Shown here: positions 29,557-38,794 of the stretch, one piece after another | How positions within the stretch are numbered: the first letter of the stretch is position 1 | How the letters are laid out: each line of letters begins with the position of its first letter | Assembly: GCA_963706685.1 (NCBI GenBank) | Contig: CAVPMY010000014.1 | Coordinates: 22,435-86,434, forward strand | Reading direction: 5' to 3' | Origin: CADEEN01 sp963706685 | GTDB lineage: Bacteria > Pseudomonadota > Gammaproteobacteria > Burkholderiales > Burkholderiaceae_C | Length of the DNA: 64,000 nucleotides | Notes under the pieces: model-generated | Database searches by the model: none | Told to the model about the DNA's origin: nothing | Seen by the model: only the letters and a program-made list of their open reading frames with translations | Position numbers and translations under genes: made by a program

Positions 29557-30672
29557 CTATGCCGCCAATGCGAGTAAGTCGTTGGCGCTGACGCCAGCGG
29601 CAACTTGGTTCACAAGCCTGGGCAACTGTGCCGCCACGTAGACCATGTGGTGATTCATGTCGACTTCAACCCACGTTCCTAGGTTTCCGCAACCGACCTC
29701 GCGATTCGCACAGCGCCACACGTATTCATCACCGTAGGAATGATCGCGGTCAATGTATACCGAGGACTCGACAACTCGCTGCGCCAAATCGTGGTATTGA
29801 CCGTACTTCTGCCCTTGCTTTAGGTTATAGCCACGAAAAACGTGTTGGTGCAGGCCCTTCGTGTAGCGAATCTTCGCGTTCGCGTTCGTCGCAATGATCT
29901 TGTCGGAGAAGTTCGGATGGATGACGCCATAGTCGCCGAAGGCGATGAGTTCTGAGCGTGCGCCGGATGCCACGCTTAGCCAAAGCGGCATTTCCTTCCG
30001 ATAGTAGGGCATGCAGCCATCCTTGGGCACTTCACCGACATCCTTAGGCATGCTCGACCCGATCACAGAAACGAGCCGGAAGTTCGCTGCGGAGAGCGTG
30101 GCGTCAACAAACTCCTGAGTTAGTCCCCGCAAGCCCACGAGGGCAACCGCATCGAGATTGCCGACCGATTCAAGGTCGATCAAGAGGTTCGTTTCTGCCG
30201 CAGGAACTTGGAAGTCTCGAAGCCTCTCGATCAAGTCGGCAATCGTGTCCTCGCCAGCCTCAACGTCATCGATCTTGAGCCGAAAGGTCAGACCGCGTCC
30301 TGCTCGGGCGGCAATCTTGCCGACACGCTCCCACAGCTCGGGTTCGTGGTCAAAGCCGAATACGGGCGTGAAGGGAATGCCCAACCCGCGAAGGTTCGAG
30401 CACAACGCTTCGAGCGCTGGACTCCCGTCATCCGTCGTGTGCGTCGGAGTAATCGAGTGCAAGTCAACGCTTACCTGCTGCAGCGGGCAGTGCTTGCGAA
30501 GTTGATGGGCGAATCGGACGCAGGATGCTTCGACGGTTTCTCCTTCGTTCGGCGATAAAAGCTCGACGAGTGGATGCACGTGCGGGGTCAGAGAACGCGG
30601 CAGTTTGCCCAGCGCCTTGAGGTCGTTTGCCTTCCCTTTCAGGATCGGCGTGTACAGAATCTTCGCGTTCAC
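29557..30672 (-). CDS. T4 beta-like family protein (PF14350-type)
   Basis: A soluble 371-residue protein: LYTPILKGKANDLKALGKL at the N-terminus, then KHCPLQQVSVDLHSITP, LTFRLKIDDVEAGEDTI and a C-terminal half with the YGVIHPNFSDKI and YGQYHDLAQRVV segments. This pattern matches the bacteriophage T4 'beta protein' family, of unknown molecular function, which in bacterial genomes often sits next to ImmA/IrrE-HTH proteins. Start is GTG 30672 with GAGG ribosome-binding site, 8 bases after the higA-irrE stop. The GC content is visibly lower than in the flanking genes. Last gene in the higB-higA-beta transcript. Confidence 0.75.
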   Translation of the reverse strand: MNAKILYTPILKGKANDLKALGKLPRSLTPHVHPLVELLSPNEGETVEASCVRFAHQLRKHCPLQQVSVDLHSITPTHTTDDGSPALEALCSNLRGLGIPFTPVFGFDHEPELWERVGKIAARAGRGLTFRLKIDDVEAGEDTIADLIERLRDFQVPAAETNLLIDLESVGNLDAVALVGLRGLTQEFVDATLSAANFRLVSVIGSSMPKDVGEVPKDGCMPYYRKEMPLWLSVASGARSELIAFGDYGVIHPNFSDKIIATNANAKIRYTKGLHQHVFRGYNLKQGQKYGQYHDLAQRVVESSVYIDRDHSYGDEYVWRCANREVGCGNLGTWVEVDMNHHMVYVAAQLPRLVNQVAAGVSANDLLALAA

Positions 30673-30680
30673 TTACTACC

Positions 30681-31916
30681 TCACTCGAATGAGATTTCGG
30701 GAAACTGGCTGCGGACTTCATTCGTCCCAAGTAAATCACTAAAAGAGCGGAAGTTGCCGCTCTCCCGACGTACGCGACCCGCGACGATCGCAGGATGAAT
30801 CATTTGCTCGCCTGCGAACTGCAGAATCCGTTCTCGGCTAGGAGCCGAAACCACCTCACTTCGTCGCCACGCTGCTCGCGGGATCAAGGCGTCACGAGTA
30901 ATGCGATTGGCCTCAATCTCCAGGGCTTCTGTCGCATCGCTGTCTTCGAGCCGATCCAAGAACGCATCACCTGGGTTGCTCAGGTGCTTCGCTACGTGCG
31001 CCAGTTCATGCAACAGGGTGAACCAGAAGTGATCCACGCGGTCGAATCGCAGCGTCACTCCGATGACAGGTGTGCCATCGTGATCGAGAAGCGCTGCCCC
31101 ATCAAGCTGAGTACCAGCCAAATGGGGCTCGATCACTACCGGAACTCCCTTGCCCTCAATGAGTTCGCAGGCCAAGCGCATGCCATTCTTGTGCCAGCTC
31201 AAATGCACCACCTGCGTCAAGAAGGCAGGATTGATGGCATCCGGCGAGTACGAAGGCAAATGAAGGCTCGCCCTTCGCTTTCTCGCTACGTGCAGGACGC
31301 GAGCCTTCCACGCGAGTAGTCCATAGCGCGACTTCGGCGTGACTGCGTCGCCGCGCAATCCCTGTCGGGCAAGAACCGGGAAACCTTCGCCCTTAGGCAG
31401 GATGTTCGTCACAAAATCGCGAGCTAGTTCGCTCAGGCTTCGGCCTCTTTGCTTTGGGACGTCACTGAAATAGCCGTGCCGCTCCATTTCCTTGAACGGA
31501 AGGCGATCCCAATCGACATCGTTGGAGCTAGGCGCAGGTTCCGATTCGACAGGTGTCGATCCAGCGACGAGGACTTCTGCGGAGATTCCAAGCCCAGCTG
31601 ACAACTCTCGGATCATTTGCACGGTGAGCGGTCGCTTGCCCGCAAGAACCTCAGACACGCGACTCCTTGACCCAAAGTACGGGACCAGGTCTGTCTGTCG
31701 AAGCCCTTGTTCGTGCATTCGAAACTGGATTGCTTCAATGGGGCTAGGCGTCTCGAACTTGAACCGTGCCTTCTCGTACTCTTCGACCAGAAGTGCCAGA
31801 ACTTCGAGCCGCGCTCCTTCGGCAGAATCTGGAGACGGGTCAGCGAGCGCAAGCCGCTCCACCTCGCCAAGGTAGGAGCGATAGTCAGCTTTCGTCTTAA
31901 TGATCTTCAGTTCCAT
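30681..31916 (-). CDS. HigA-like antitoxin fused to an ImmA/IrrE metallopeptidase
   Basis: A 411-residue fusion. The N-terminal about 130 residues are HigA-like: ELKIIKTKADYRSYLGEVER, then an HTH (IEAIQFRMHEQGLRQTDLV, PYFGSRSRVSEVLAGKRPL). A linker precedes an ImmA/IrrE domain with the zinc motif HELAH at 303-307 and a downstream EIEANRITRDALI segment that supplies the third ligand. A HigA antitoxin usually has about 100-140 residues and no peptidase. The fusion could let the protease domain degrade or sense a target that releases the toxin. ATG 31916 overlaps the toxin stop by one base, giving strict coupling. Binding to the operator upstream of higB is inferred. Confidence 0.85.
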   Translation of the reverse strand: MELKIIKTKADYRSYLGEVERLALADPSPDSAEGARLEVLALLVEEYEKARFKFETPSPIEAIQFRMHEQGLRQTDLVPYFGSRSRVSEVLAGKRPLTVQMIRELSAGLGISAEVLVAGSTPVESEPAPSSNDVDWDRLPFKEMERHGYFSDVPKQRGRSLSELARDFVTNILPKGEGFPVLARQGLRGDAVTPKSRYGLLAWKARVLHVARKRRASLHLPSYSPDAINPAFLTQVVHLSWHKNGMRLACELIEGKGVPVVIEPHLAGTQLDGAALLDHDGTPVIGVTLRFDRVDHFWFTLLHELAHVAKHLSNPGDAFLDRLEDSDATEALEIEANRITRDALIPRAAWRRSEVVSAPSRERILQFAGEQMIHPAIVAGRVRRESGNFRSFSDLLGTNEVRSQFPEISFE

Positions 31917-32197
31917 CAGTATCTTTTCGAGTATTCGGCATGCGTGCCGATCCACTCAACGGCAACAACACTCACTTGGTACGCCACGACCGTCACCAAC
32001 CGGTACTCGTTACCTCGTACGTTGAAAATGACCGTGTTCCTTTCGAGCATGCTGGCTGATGCGTACCTGTCCTTGATGTCCTGAGGAGTACGCCATCGCG
32101 CGTTTTCGACATCGGTGATCCAAGCAGCAATCCACTTGCGGCAGTCAGCGTGCTCAGTGCAGAACTGGTCAAGCTTGTCTCGTCCAACTAGTCGCAT
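31916..32197 (-). CDS. higB: HigB-type mRNA interferase toxin
   Basis: A 93-residue RelE/HigB-superfamily toxin that would cleave mRNA at the ribosome. Typical segments: KWIAAWITDVENARWRTPQDIKD, NTVIFNVRGNEYRLVTVVAY and a C-terminal VVAVEWIGTHAEYSKRY, with the HAEY motif of the HigB toxin family. It is the first gene of a three-gene transcript with the higA-irrE fusion and a T4 beta-like gene. Toxin-first order is characteristic of HigBA. A perfect palindrome lies 42 bases before the start. Confidence 0.9.
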   Translation of the reverse strand: MRLVGRDKLDQFCTEHADCRKWIAAWITDVENARWRTPQDIKDRYASASMLERNTVIFNVRGNEYRLVTVVAYQVSVVAVEWIGTHAEYSKRY

Positions 32198-32238
32198 GGG
32201 GTCTCTTGACCTTGTTCATGAGGAAAGCATATCACGAT

Positions 32239-32281
32239 GTTCCCGAATTGGGAACTATCGATATGTTACCGATCTGGGGAT
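32239..32281 (-). promoter_or_regulatory. Predicted HigA operator, palindrome plus degenerate copy
   Basis: GTTCCCGAATTGGGAAC (32239-32255) is a perfect palindrome with a 5-base centre. A degenerate second copy, GTTACCGATCTGGGGA, starts 26 bases later. Two spaced operator sites upstream of the toxin are as expected for antitoxin autoregulation, with a promoter inside or next to them. Confidence 0.65.
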
Positions 32282-32504
32282 TGGCGTTGCTAGCTGTCCC
32301 AGGAACTTCCGTCGTCGAACGACCGGTCTACGAGATCGCGGTCACTAGGCGGTGGCGGACTGAACAACAGCAACCAGTCTGAAGCTGCTGCTCGTTTGCT
32401 TTAGCGGGCCGTCAGCAATGCGAAATGAGCAACCGTTCGACAGGACCAAATCATTCTCTCGTTCCCGTCCACTTGCAGACCCCCTCCCACACGCACGACC
32501 CCCG

Positions 32505-33414
32505 TCAGCCCTTCCCCCGCGCCTCCGCCAGCAACCAATCCCTCAACTTCACCGCCGCCGACCGCAGGTGGCCGCTGCGCGCCGCCACCAGGTAGAACGG
32601 TTGCTCGGTCGTCACGCGCTCGGCCACCGGTTGCACCAGGCGGCCGTCGGCGATCAGTGGCGCGACGATGTGGCGCCAGCCCAGCGCCACGCCCTGGCCC
32701 TTCGAGCGCGGCCTGCAGCACGATCGAATAGTCGTTGAAGCTCAACTGCCCGGCGCCGCGCGGTGCGCGCACGCCGAAGCGCGACAGCCAGCCGGCCCAG
32801 TCCAGGCGCGGCCGATAGCGCTCCTCCAAGTGCAGCAGCGTGCTGCGCGCCAGCGCCGGCGGCCCGGCGATCGGCCCGTGCCGCGCCAGGTAGCCGGGGC
32901 TGCACACCGGGAACACTTCTTCATCGACGAAGCGCCAGCGCCGGTTGCGGGGAAATTCGCCGGCACCTTGGGCAATCGCCAGGTCGATGCGCTCGCGCTC
33001 GATGTCGAGGTCGAGGTCGCTGGTGATGCAGCGCAGCTCGACTTCCGGATGGGCCTGCTTGAAACGCGCAATGCGCGGCAGCAGCCACCAGGTGGCCGTG
33101 GCGGTCGACGCCGAGAGCGTGACCTGGCTGTCGCCGCCCATCTGCCGCACCTCGCGCAGCGCCTGGTCGACGAGCGTCAGGCCGAGCGCGACCTGCTCGC
33201 GCAGATAGGCGCCGGCGTCGGTGGTCTGAACACCCTTGTGGCGGCGCTCGAACAGGGCCACGCCGAGCGCGCTTTCGAGGGCGCGGATGGCGTGGCTGAT
33301 CGCCGGCTGGCTGATGTGCAGCTCCTCGGCCGCCCGCGTGAAGCTGCCGTGCCGCGCCGCCGCCTCGAAGGCGATCAGGCGGCCGAAGGAGGCGGTGTCA
33401 TCGGACGCGGCCAT
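32505..33414 (-). CDS. LysR-family regulator (one +1 shift near 32697)
   Basis: About 302 residues. The N-terminal winged HTH is visible (FEAAARHGSFTRAAEELHISQ, SHAIRALESALGVALFERR). A substrate-binding domain follows (VTLSASTATATWWLLPRIARF, FPVCSPGYLARHGP, FNDYSIVLQAALEG). One extra G in a run of Gs near 32697 shifts the frame; after removing it the protein continues GVALGWRHIVAPLIADGRLVQP to AARGKG. GcvA-like by style. Divergent from methyltransferase 2, so it probably controls that operon. A TCAT-N7-ATGA palindrome lies just upstream of its start. Confidence 0.85.
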
Positions 33415-33423
33415 AAGCTGGGC

Positions 33424-33438
33424 TCATGATAACGATGA
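33424..33438. promoter_or_regulatory. Palindrome in the lysR / methyltransferase intergenic region
   Basis: TCATGATAACGATGA is an inverted repeat with 4-bp arms located 9 bases upstream of the LysR start and 85 bases before methyltransferase 2. Such interrupted palindromes are typical LysR boxes, but nothing here shows that this one is used. Confidence 0.35.
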
Positions 33439-33523
33439 ACCCCGATGCCGGTCACAAGGCCCGATGTTCCTCCTAAGATCGCGCCGACCCGCGCTGTGCG
33501 CGCCGGGCAGGAAGGCCTTGCAC

Positions 33524-35059
33524 ATGAACGCACCTGATGACCACCGGCGCGGCCGCCGCGGCAACCGGGAGCGGCGTCAGCCGGGCGCGCCCATCATCGG
33601 CCCGGCCTACATCACGCGTGCCATCCCGCCCTACGAGGTGCTCGGCGAAGAATCGCTGCAGCGCATCGAGAAGACGGCCGAGCGCATCCTGGCCGAGGTC
33701 GGCGTGGACATTCGCGACGATGCCGAGGCGATCGAACTCATGCGCCGCGCCGGTGCGCAGATCGACGGCCTGCGCGTGCGCTTCGAGCCGGGCATGCTGC
33801 ATCAGGTGCTGAAGACCGCGCCGCGCGAGTTCACGCAACACGCGCGCAACCCGGCGCGTTCGGTGCAGATCGGCGGCGCCAACGTCGTCTTCTCGCCGGC
33901 CTACGGATCACCGTTCGTCATGGACCTCGACAAGGGGCGGCGCTACGGCACGATCGAAGACTTCCGCAACTTCGTCAAGCTCGCGTATTCGAGCCCGTGG
34001 CTGCACCACAGCGGCGGCACGATCTGCGAGCCGGTGGACGTGCCGGTCAACAAGCGCCACCTCGACATGGTCTACGCGCACATCAAGTACTCGGACCGCG
34101 CGTTCATGGGTTCGATCACCGCCGAGGAGCGCGCCGAAGATTCCATCGAGATGAGCCGCATCGTCTTCGGCCGCGAGTTCGTCGACGCGAACTGCGTCAT
34201 CCTCGGCAACGTCAACGTCAACTCGCCGCTGGTCTGGGACGGCTCGATGACCAAGGCGCTGCGCGCCTACGCGCGCGCCAACCAGTGCGCGGTGGTCGTG
34301 CCCTTCATCCTCGGCGGCGCGATGGGGCCGGTGACCAATGCCGGCGCGATTGCGCAGGCCCATGCCGAAACGATGGTCGGCTGCGCGCTGACGCAACTTG
34401 AGCGGCCTGGCGCGCCGGTGATCTACGGCAACTTCCTGTCGTCGATGTCGCTGCGCTCGGGCTCGCCCACCTTCGGCACGCCCGAGCCGGCCATCGGCTC
34501 GATGGTCATCGGCCAGCTGGCGCGGCGGCTCAACCTGCCGCTGCGCTGCGCCGGCTCGTTCACCACCTCCAAGCTGCCCGACGCGCAGGCCATGCAGGAG
34601 TCGGTGATGTCGATGCTGTCGGCGGTGCACTGCGGCGCCAACTTCATCCTGCACTCGGCCGGTTTCCTCGACGGCCTGCTGTCGATGAGCTACGAGAAGT
34701 TCATGCTCGATGCCGACTTCTGCGGTGCGCTGCACCGCTACCTGGCCGGCGTCGTCGTCGACGACAACGCGCTGGCCTTCGACGCCTACCGCCAGGTGCA
34801 GCCGGGCAGCCACTTCCTCGGCTGCGATCACACCCTGGCCAACTTCGAGCACGCCTTCTACGACGCCCGCAGCGCCGACAACAACCCCTGGGAAACCTGG
34901 TCCGAGGCGGGTTCGCTCGACGCCGCCCAGCGCGCCAACAAGCTGTGGAAAGATACGCTGGCCAACTACCAGCCGCCGCCGCTGGATGCGGCCATCGACG
35001 AAGCGCTGCTGGCCTTCATCCGGCAACGCAAGGACAGCATGCCGGACCAGTGGTACTGA
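33524..35059 (+). CDS. MttB-superfamily corrinoid-dependent methyltransferase 2 (non-pyrrolysine)
   Basis: 511 residues, paralogous to the gene at 26634-28205. It shares REFTQHARNPARSVQIGGAN, AYGSPFVMDLDKGRR, HHSGGTICEPVDVPVNKRH and the end HFLGCDHTLANFEHAFYDA. No in-frame UAG occurs. Middle regions differ strongly (NVNVNSPLVWDGSMTKALRA here against NLINANSPMNFDETMLGAA there), so the substrates may differ. ATG 33524 follows CAGGAAGGCC. It is the first gene of an operon leading to the BCCT transporter and the flavin demethylases, and is divergent from a LysR regulator. Its substrate is probably an imported betaine. Confidence 0.92.
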   Translation: MNAPDDHRRGRRGNRERRQPGAPIIGPAYITRAIPPYEVLGEESLQRIEKTAERILAEVGVDIRDDAEAIELMRRAGAQIDGLRVRFEPGMLHQVLKTAPREFTQHARNPARSVQIGGANVVFSPAYGSPFVMDLDKGRRYGTIEDFRNFVKLAYSSPWLHHSGGTICEPVDVPVNKRHLDMVYAHIKYSDRAFMGSITAEERAEDSIEMSRIVFGREFVDANCVILGNVNVNSPLVWDGSMTKALRAYARANQCAVVVPFILGGAMGPVTNAGAIAQAHAETMVGCALTQLERPGAPVIYGNFLSSMSLRSGSPTFGTPEPAIGSMVIGQLARRLNLPLRCAGSFTTSKLPDAQAMQESVMSMLSAVHCGANFILHSAGFLDGLLSMSYEKFMLDADFCGALHRYLAGVVVDDNALAFDAYRQVQPGSHFLGCDHTLANFEHAFYDARSADNNPWETWSEAGSLDAAQRANKLWKDTLANYQPPPLDAAIDEALLAFIRQRKDSMPDQWY

Positions 35060-35096
35060 GAGGCCGGGGCCTTCAAACACAACAAGGACGATTGCC

Positions 35097-36730
35097 ATGA
35101 GCGAACAAGCCATACCGTTGCCCGAAGGCGCCACCGAGCGCATTGCCACCGATTACCAGATCGGCCAGCAAAACATCCAGCGCCAGATGGGGCCGTTCGC
35201 GCTCGACATCCACAACCCGGTGTTCATGGTGGCGGGTCTGACCATCGTCGCCTTCGTCATCCTGACGCTGGCCTTCCAGAACCAGGTCGAGCCGTTGTTC
35301 GGCGAACTGCGCAAGTTCCTGACCACCAAGTTCGATTGGTTCTTCCTGCTCGCCGGCAACATCTTCGTCCTGGTGTGCGTGGTCATCGCCTTCAGCCCGC
35401 TCGGCCGCATCCGCCTGGGCGGCCCCGCCGCCAAGCCCGACTTCAGCTACCCGGCCTGGTTCGCCATGCTCTTCACCGCGGGCATGGGCATCGGCCTGAT
35501 GTTCTACGGCGTCTCCGAGCCGATGTCGCATTACGCCTCGGCCTTCGGCGGCACCACGGTCGAGAACGGCGTGCGCACCGACTGGGCGCCGCTCGGCGGC
35601 GCCAAGGACAACGTGGCGCTGGCCAAGGAGCTCGGCATGGCCGCCACCATCTTCCACTGGGGCCTGCACCCGTGGGCGATCTATGCGGTGGTGGCGCTGG
35701 CCCTGGCGCTGTTCTCGTTCAACAAGGGCTTGCCGCTGACGATGCGCTCGGTGTTCTATCCGATCCTCGGCGATCGCGTCTGGGGTTGGCCCGGCCACGT
35801 CATCGACGTGCTGGCGATCTTTGCGTCGCTGTTCGGCCTGGCGACCTCGCTGGGCATCGGCGCGCAACAGGCCGGCGCGGGACTGCACTTCCTGTTCGGT
35901 TGGAGCAACAGCGACACGACGCTGGTATTCCTGATCATCGTCATCACCGCAATGGCGATCACCTCGGTCGTTGCCGGCCTGGACAAAGGCGTCAAGATGC
36001 TGTCCGAGTTCAACATGTTTCTGGCGATCGCGCTGCTGCTGTTCATCATCGTCGCCGGGCCGACGCTGGCCATCTTGAGCGGCTTCGTCACCAACCTGGC
36101 GGCCTACGTCAAGCATCTGCCGGCGTTGTCGATGCCCTTCGGCCGCGAGGATGCCAACTTCTCGCAGGGCTGGACAGCGTTCTACTGGGCCTGGTGGGTG
36201 TCGTGGTCGCCCTTCGTCGGCATGTTCATCGCCCGCGTCAGCCGCGGCCGCACGGTGCGCGAGTTCCTGGTCTGCGTGCTGCTGATCCCGTCGCTGGTCT
36301 CGGTGTTGTGGATGACGGCGCTCGGCGGCACGGCGATCGAACAGCTCGTCGGCGGCTTTGCCGGCGTCAAGGACGCCGCGCTCGAGTTGAAGCTGTTCCA
36401 GATGCTGTCGCAGCTGCCGCTGACGGGCTGGCCTCGTTCGTCGGCATCGTGCTGGTGGTGGTGTTCTTCGTCACCTCGTCGGATTCGGGCTCGATCGTCA
36501 TCGACGCCATCGCCGCCGGCGGCAAGGTCGACGCGCCGGTGCCGCAACGCGTCTTCTGGGCCTCCTTCGAGGGCCTGGTGGCGATCGCGCTGCTGCTCGG
36601 CGGCGGCCTCGTGGCGCTGCAGGCGATGGCGGTGTCCACCGGCTTTCCGTTCACCATCGTGCTGCTGGGCGCCTGCTATGCGATCTTCAAGGGCTTGATG
36701 AGCGAGTCGCGCTCGTTGAAGGCCGCTTGA
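35097..36730 (+). CDS. BCCT-family betaine/carnitine/choline transporter (one indel near 36430)
   Basis: Secondary transporter of about 544 residues with twelve expected TM segments. It has the N-terminal NPVFMVAGLTIVAFVILTLAF, WFFLLAGNIFVLVCVVIAF, MLFTAGMGIGLMFYGVSEP (the conserved BCCT loop), FHWGLHPWAIYAVVALALALF, and the aromatic WAWWVSWSPFVGM region. The frame shifts by one base near 36430 in a run of Gs and continues ASFVGIVLVVVFFVTSSDSGS to MSESRSLKAA. ATG 35097, with AAGGACG upstream. Follows methyltransferase 2 by 37 bases, so betaine import is cotranscribed with its methyl transfer. Confidence 0.9.
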
Positions 36731-36750
36731 CGAGCGGTCCATCCAGGGCG

Positions 36751-38794
36751 ATGAAGAACGATCCGCTGCTGCAGCCGTTCCAGCTGAAGCACCTGCGGTT
36801 GAAGAACCGCGTCATGCTGACCTCGCACGAGCCGGCGTACTCGGAAGACGGCCTGCCCAAGGACCGCTACCGCCTCTACCACGTCGAGCGCGCCAAGGGC
36901 GGCGTGGCGCTGACGATGACCGCCGGCTCGGCGATCGTTGCGCCCGATTCGCCGGCCGCCTTCGGCAACCTGCATGCCTACCGCGACGAGATCGTGCCGT
37001 GGTTGAAACGCCTGGCCGACGACTGCCACGAGCATGGCGCCGCGGTGATGATCCAGCTCACCCACCTCGGGCGGCGCACGCGCTGGAACACCGGCGACTG
37101 GCTGCCGGTGCTCGCACCCTCGCCGATCCGCGAGCCGGCGCACCGCAGTTTTCCCAAGCAGGCCGAAGACTGGGACCTCGACCGCATCTGTGCCGACTAC
37201 GCCAGCGCCGCGCAACGCATGCAGGCCGCGGGGCTCGACGGCATCGAGCTCGAAGCCTATGGCCACCTGCTCGATGCCTTCTGGTCGCCGGCGACCAACC
37301 ACCGCGACGACGAACACGGCGGCTCGATCGACAACCGCCTGCGCTTCACGCGCCGCGTGCTGGACGCGATCCGCAAGGCCGTCGGCGCCGAGTTCATCGT
37401 CGGCATCCGCCTGGTCGCCGATGAGGACTGGGACAAGGGCCTGTCGCGCGAAGAGGGCATGGGCATTGCGCAAGCACTGGTCGACGACGGCCAGATCGAT
37501 TTTCTCAACATCATCCGCGGCCACATCGACACCGACGCGGCGTTGACGAAAGTGATCCCGATCCAGGGCATGGCGGCGTCGCCGCACCTCGACTTTGCCG
37601 GCGAGGTGCGCGCGGCGACGCGCTTTCCGGTCTTCCATGGCGCGCGCATCGCCGACGTGGCCACCGCGCGCCACGCCATCGCCGCGGGCAAGCTCGACAT
37701 GGTGGGCATGACGCGTGCGCACATCGCCGATCCGCACATCGTGCTCAAGATCGAACAGGGCCGCGAGCACGAGATCCGGCCCTGCGTCGGCGCCACCTAC
37801 TGCCTGGACCGCATCTACGAAAACGGCGAGGCGCTGTGCATCCACAACGCGTCCACCGGCCGCGAAGCGACGCTGCCGCACGAGGTGCCGCGCGCCGCCG
37901 GCGCCGCAGCGCAAGGTCGTCGATCGTCGGCGCCGGTCCGGCCGGGCTCGAAGCGGCACGCGTCTGCGGCGAGCGTGGCCACGAGGTGGTCGCTGTTCGA
38001 GGCCGCCGACGAACCCGGCGGCCAGGTCCGGCTGGCGGCGCGCACCCGGCGCCGTGCCGAGATGATCGGCATCGTCGACTGGCGCGTGGCGCGCTGCGAG
38101 GCCCTCGGCGTCGCCCTGCGCTGCAACGTCCTGGCCGATGCCGAGACGGTGCTCGCCGAGCAGCCCGACATCGTCGTCATCGCCAGCGGCGGCCTGCCCA
38201 ACACCGAATTCCTCGAGACCGGCAACGAGCTCGTCACGCCGAGCTGGGACATCCTGTCGGGCGACGCCAAGATCGGCAAGAACGTGCTGCTGTTCGACGA
38301 CAACGGCGGCTACCCCGGCATGCAGGCCGCCGAGGCGATCGCGCTGGCCGGCAGCCGGTTGGAAATCGTCTCGCCCGAGCGCTTCTTCGCCCCCGAGATG
38401 GGCGGCATGAACCATGTGCCCTACGCTCAGGTCTTCCAGCGCCATGGCGTGGTGACGACGATCAACCGCCGCCTGCTCGCGGTGCAGCGCGAAGGCCAGC
38501 CAGCTCGCCGCCATCATCGGCAGCGATTTCGGCCCCTGGCGCGAGACGCGCCTGGTCGACCAGGTGGTCGTCGAGCACGGCACGCTGCCGATGGACGGGC
38601 TGTACCTCGAACTCAAGGCCGGCTCGATCAACGGCGGCGAGATCGACCAGCGCGCGATGATCGCCCTGCAGCCGCAGGGCGTGGTCCGCAATGCGCAAGG
38701 CCGCTACCGCCTGCTGCGCATCGGCGACGCGGTGGCCTCGCGCAACGTCCACGCCGCGATCTACGACGCGTTGCGCCTGTGCCTGCCGCTGTAG
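36751..38794 (+). CDS. StcD-like FMN/FAD/4Fe-4S demethylase (four +1 shifts)
   Basis: A trimethylamine-dehydrogenase-family protein of about 679 residues that oxidatively demethylates a secondary/tertiary amine, most like N-methylproline demethylase StcD and dimethylglycine demethylase DgcA. The N-terminal old-yellow-enzyme barrel has AVMIQLTHLGRRTRWNTG, AGLDGIELEAYGHLLDAFW and HNASTGREA. The Fe-S cluster region is RPCVGATYCLDRI, and the C-terminal part has an FAD/NADH fold (VVIVGAGPAGLEAARVCGE, VIASGGLPNTEFLE). Three extra bases near 37900-37995 cancel out, and a fourth near 38503 shifts again. ATG 36751 is chosen; TTG 36727 would overlap the BCCT stop. Confidence 0.85.

Noticed and set aside
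26634..35059. Pyrrolysine-type trimethylamine methyltransferases
   Set aside because: Both MttB homologues read through without an in-frame UAG in the central region, and no pylTSBCD genes are present.
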